From Glandiceps talaboti (lineage: Eukaryota > Hemichordata > Enteropneusta > Spengelidae): a stretch of DNA of 64,000 bases. The DNA lies in contig NC_135553.1 of the NCBI RefSeq assembly GCF_964340395.1, positions 15,167,001 to 15,231,000 of the forward strand, read 5' to 3'. The position numbers were made by a program, and so were the translations under genes. This document shows positions 63,956 to 64,000 of this stretch, one piece after another (the first letter of the stretch is position 1; every line of letters starts with the position of its first letter). Under the pieces are notes generated by a model, which was not told the origin of the DNA, did no database searches, and was given only the letters and a program-made list of their open reading frames with translations.

Positions 63956-64000
63956 TCAACTGCAAATAGCAACCAGGATTGTCAAAATACAAGTAAGTTG

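Overview
This is animal nuclear DNA. Multi-exon genes with GT-AG introns carry typical animal orthologues in AT-rich sequence full of microsatellites, minisatellites and small fold-back elements. The species cannot be named. Long introns, frequent ACATGTA words and compound CATA/CATG/CACG/CA microsatellites fit a marine invertebrate (for example a hemichordate, lancelet or lophotrochozoan), but that is an impression.

Layout, left to right. 1-17032 has no recognisable exon and is probably part of the first intron of a G-protein alpha 12/13 gene. Its first coding exon lies at 17033-17494 on the minus strand. 17560-21337 is repeat-rich spacer. A minus-strand gene (21338-22276, with a probable noncoding first exon near 24165) encodes a membrane-anchored uronate-dehydrogenase-like short-chain dehydrogenase (SDR). 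It diverges from RPS2 (24931-27526, plus), and about 0.4 kb of shared upstream DNA contains a 22-bp-arm palindrome. NUBP2 (28968-33586, plus, including a 19-nt first coding exon) and FLII, Flightless-1 (36087-58227, plus, 31 coding exons), follow. The 3' part of DPH7 (61443-63850, minus) converges on FLII and runs off the right edge.

The genes do not form one pathway. RPS2 is a ribosomal protein and DPH7 acts in diphthamide synthesis on elongation factor 2. NUBP2 is a cytosolic Fe-S assembly ATPase. FLII and G-alpha-12/13 both act on the actin/Rho side of the cell.

The most unusual signal is in FLII and DPH7. Short tandem duplications repeatedly start at or straddle exon-intron junctions: exons 16, 25, 26, 28 and 30 of FLII and two DPH7 exons. 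They multiply splice donors or acceptors, and where I could read the frame the extra donors lead straight to an in-frame stop. FLII also has an older tandem exon duplication (51920-52030 and 53343-53460) in which the extra copy is a frame-neutral cassette inside the gelsolin-like region.

All exon boundaries were read by eye from splice consensus, reading-frame continuity and remembered family sequence. No alignment or transcript data were available.
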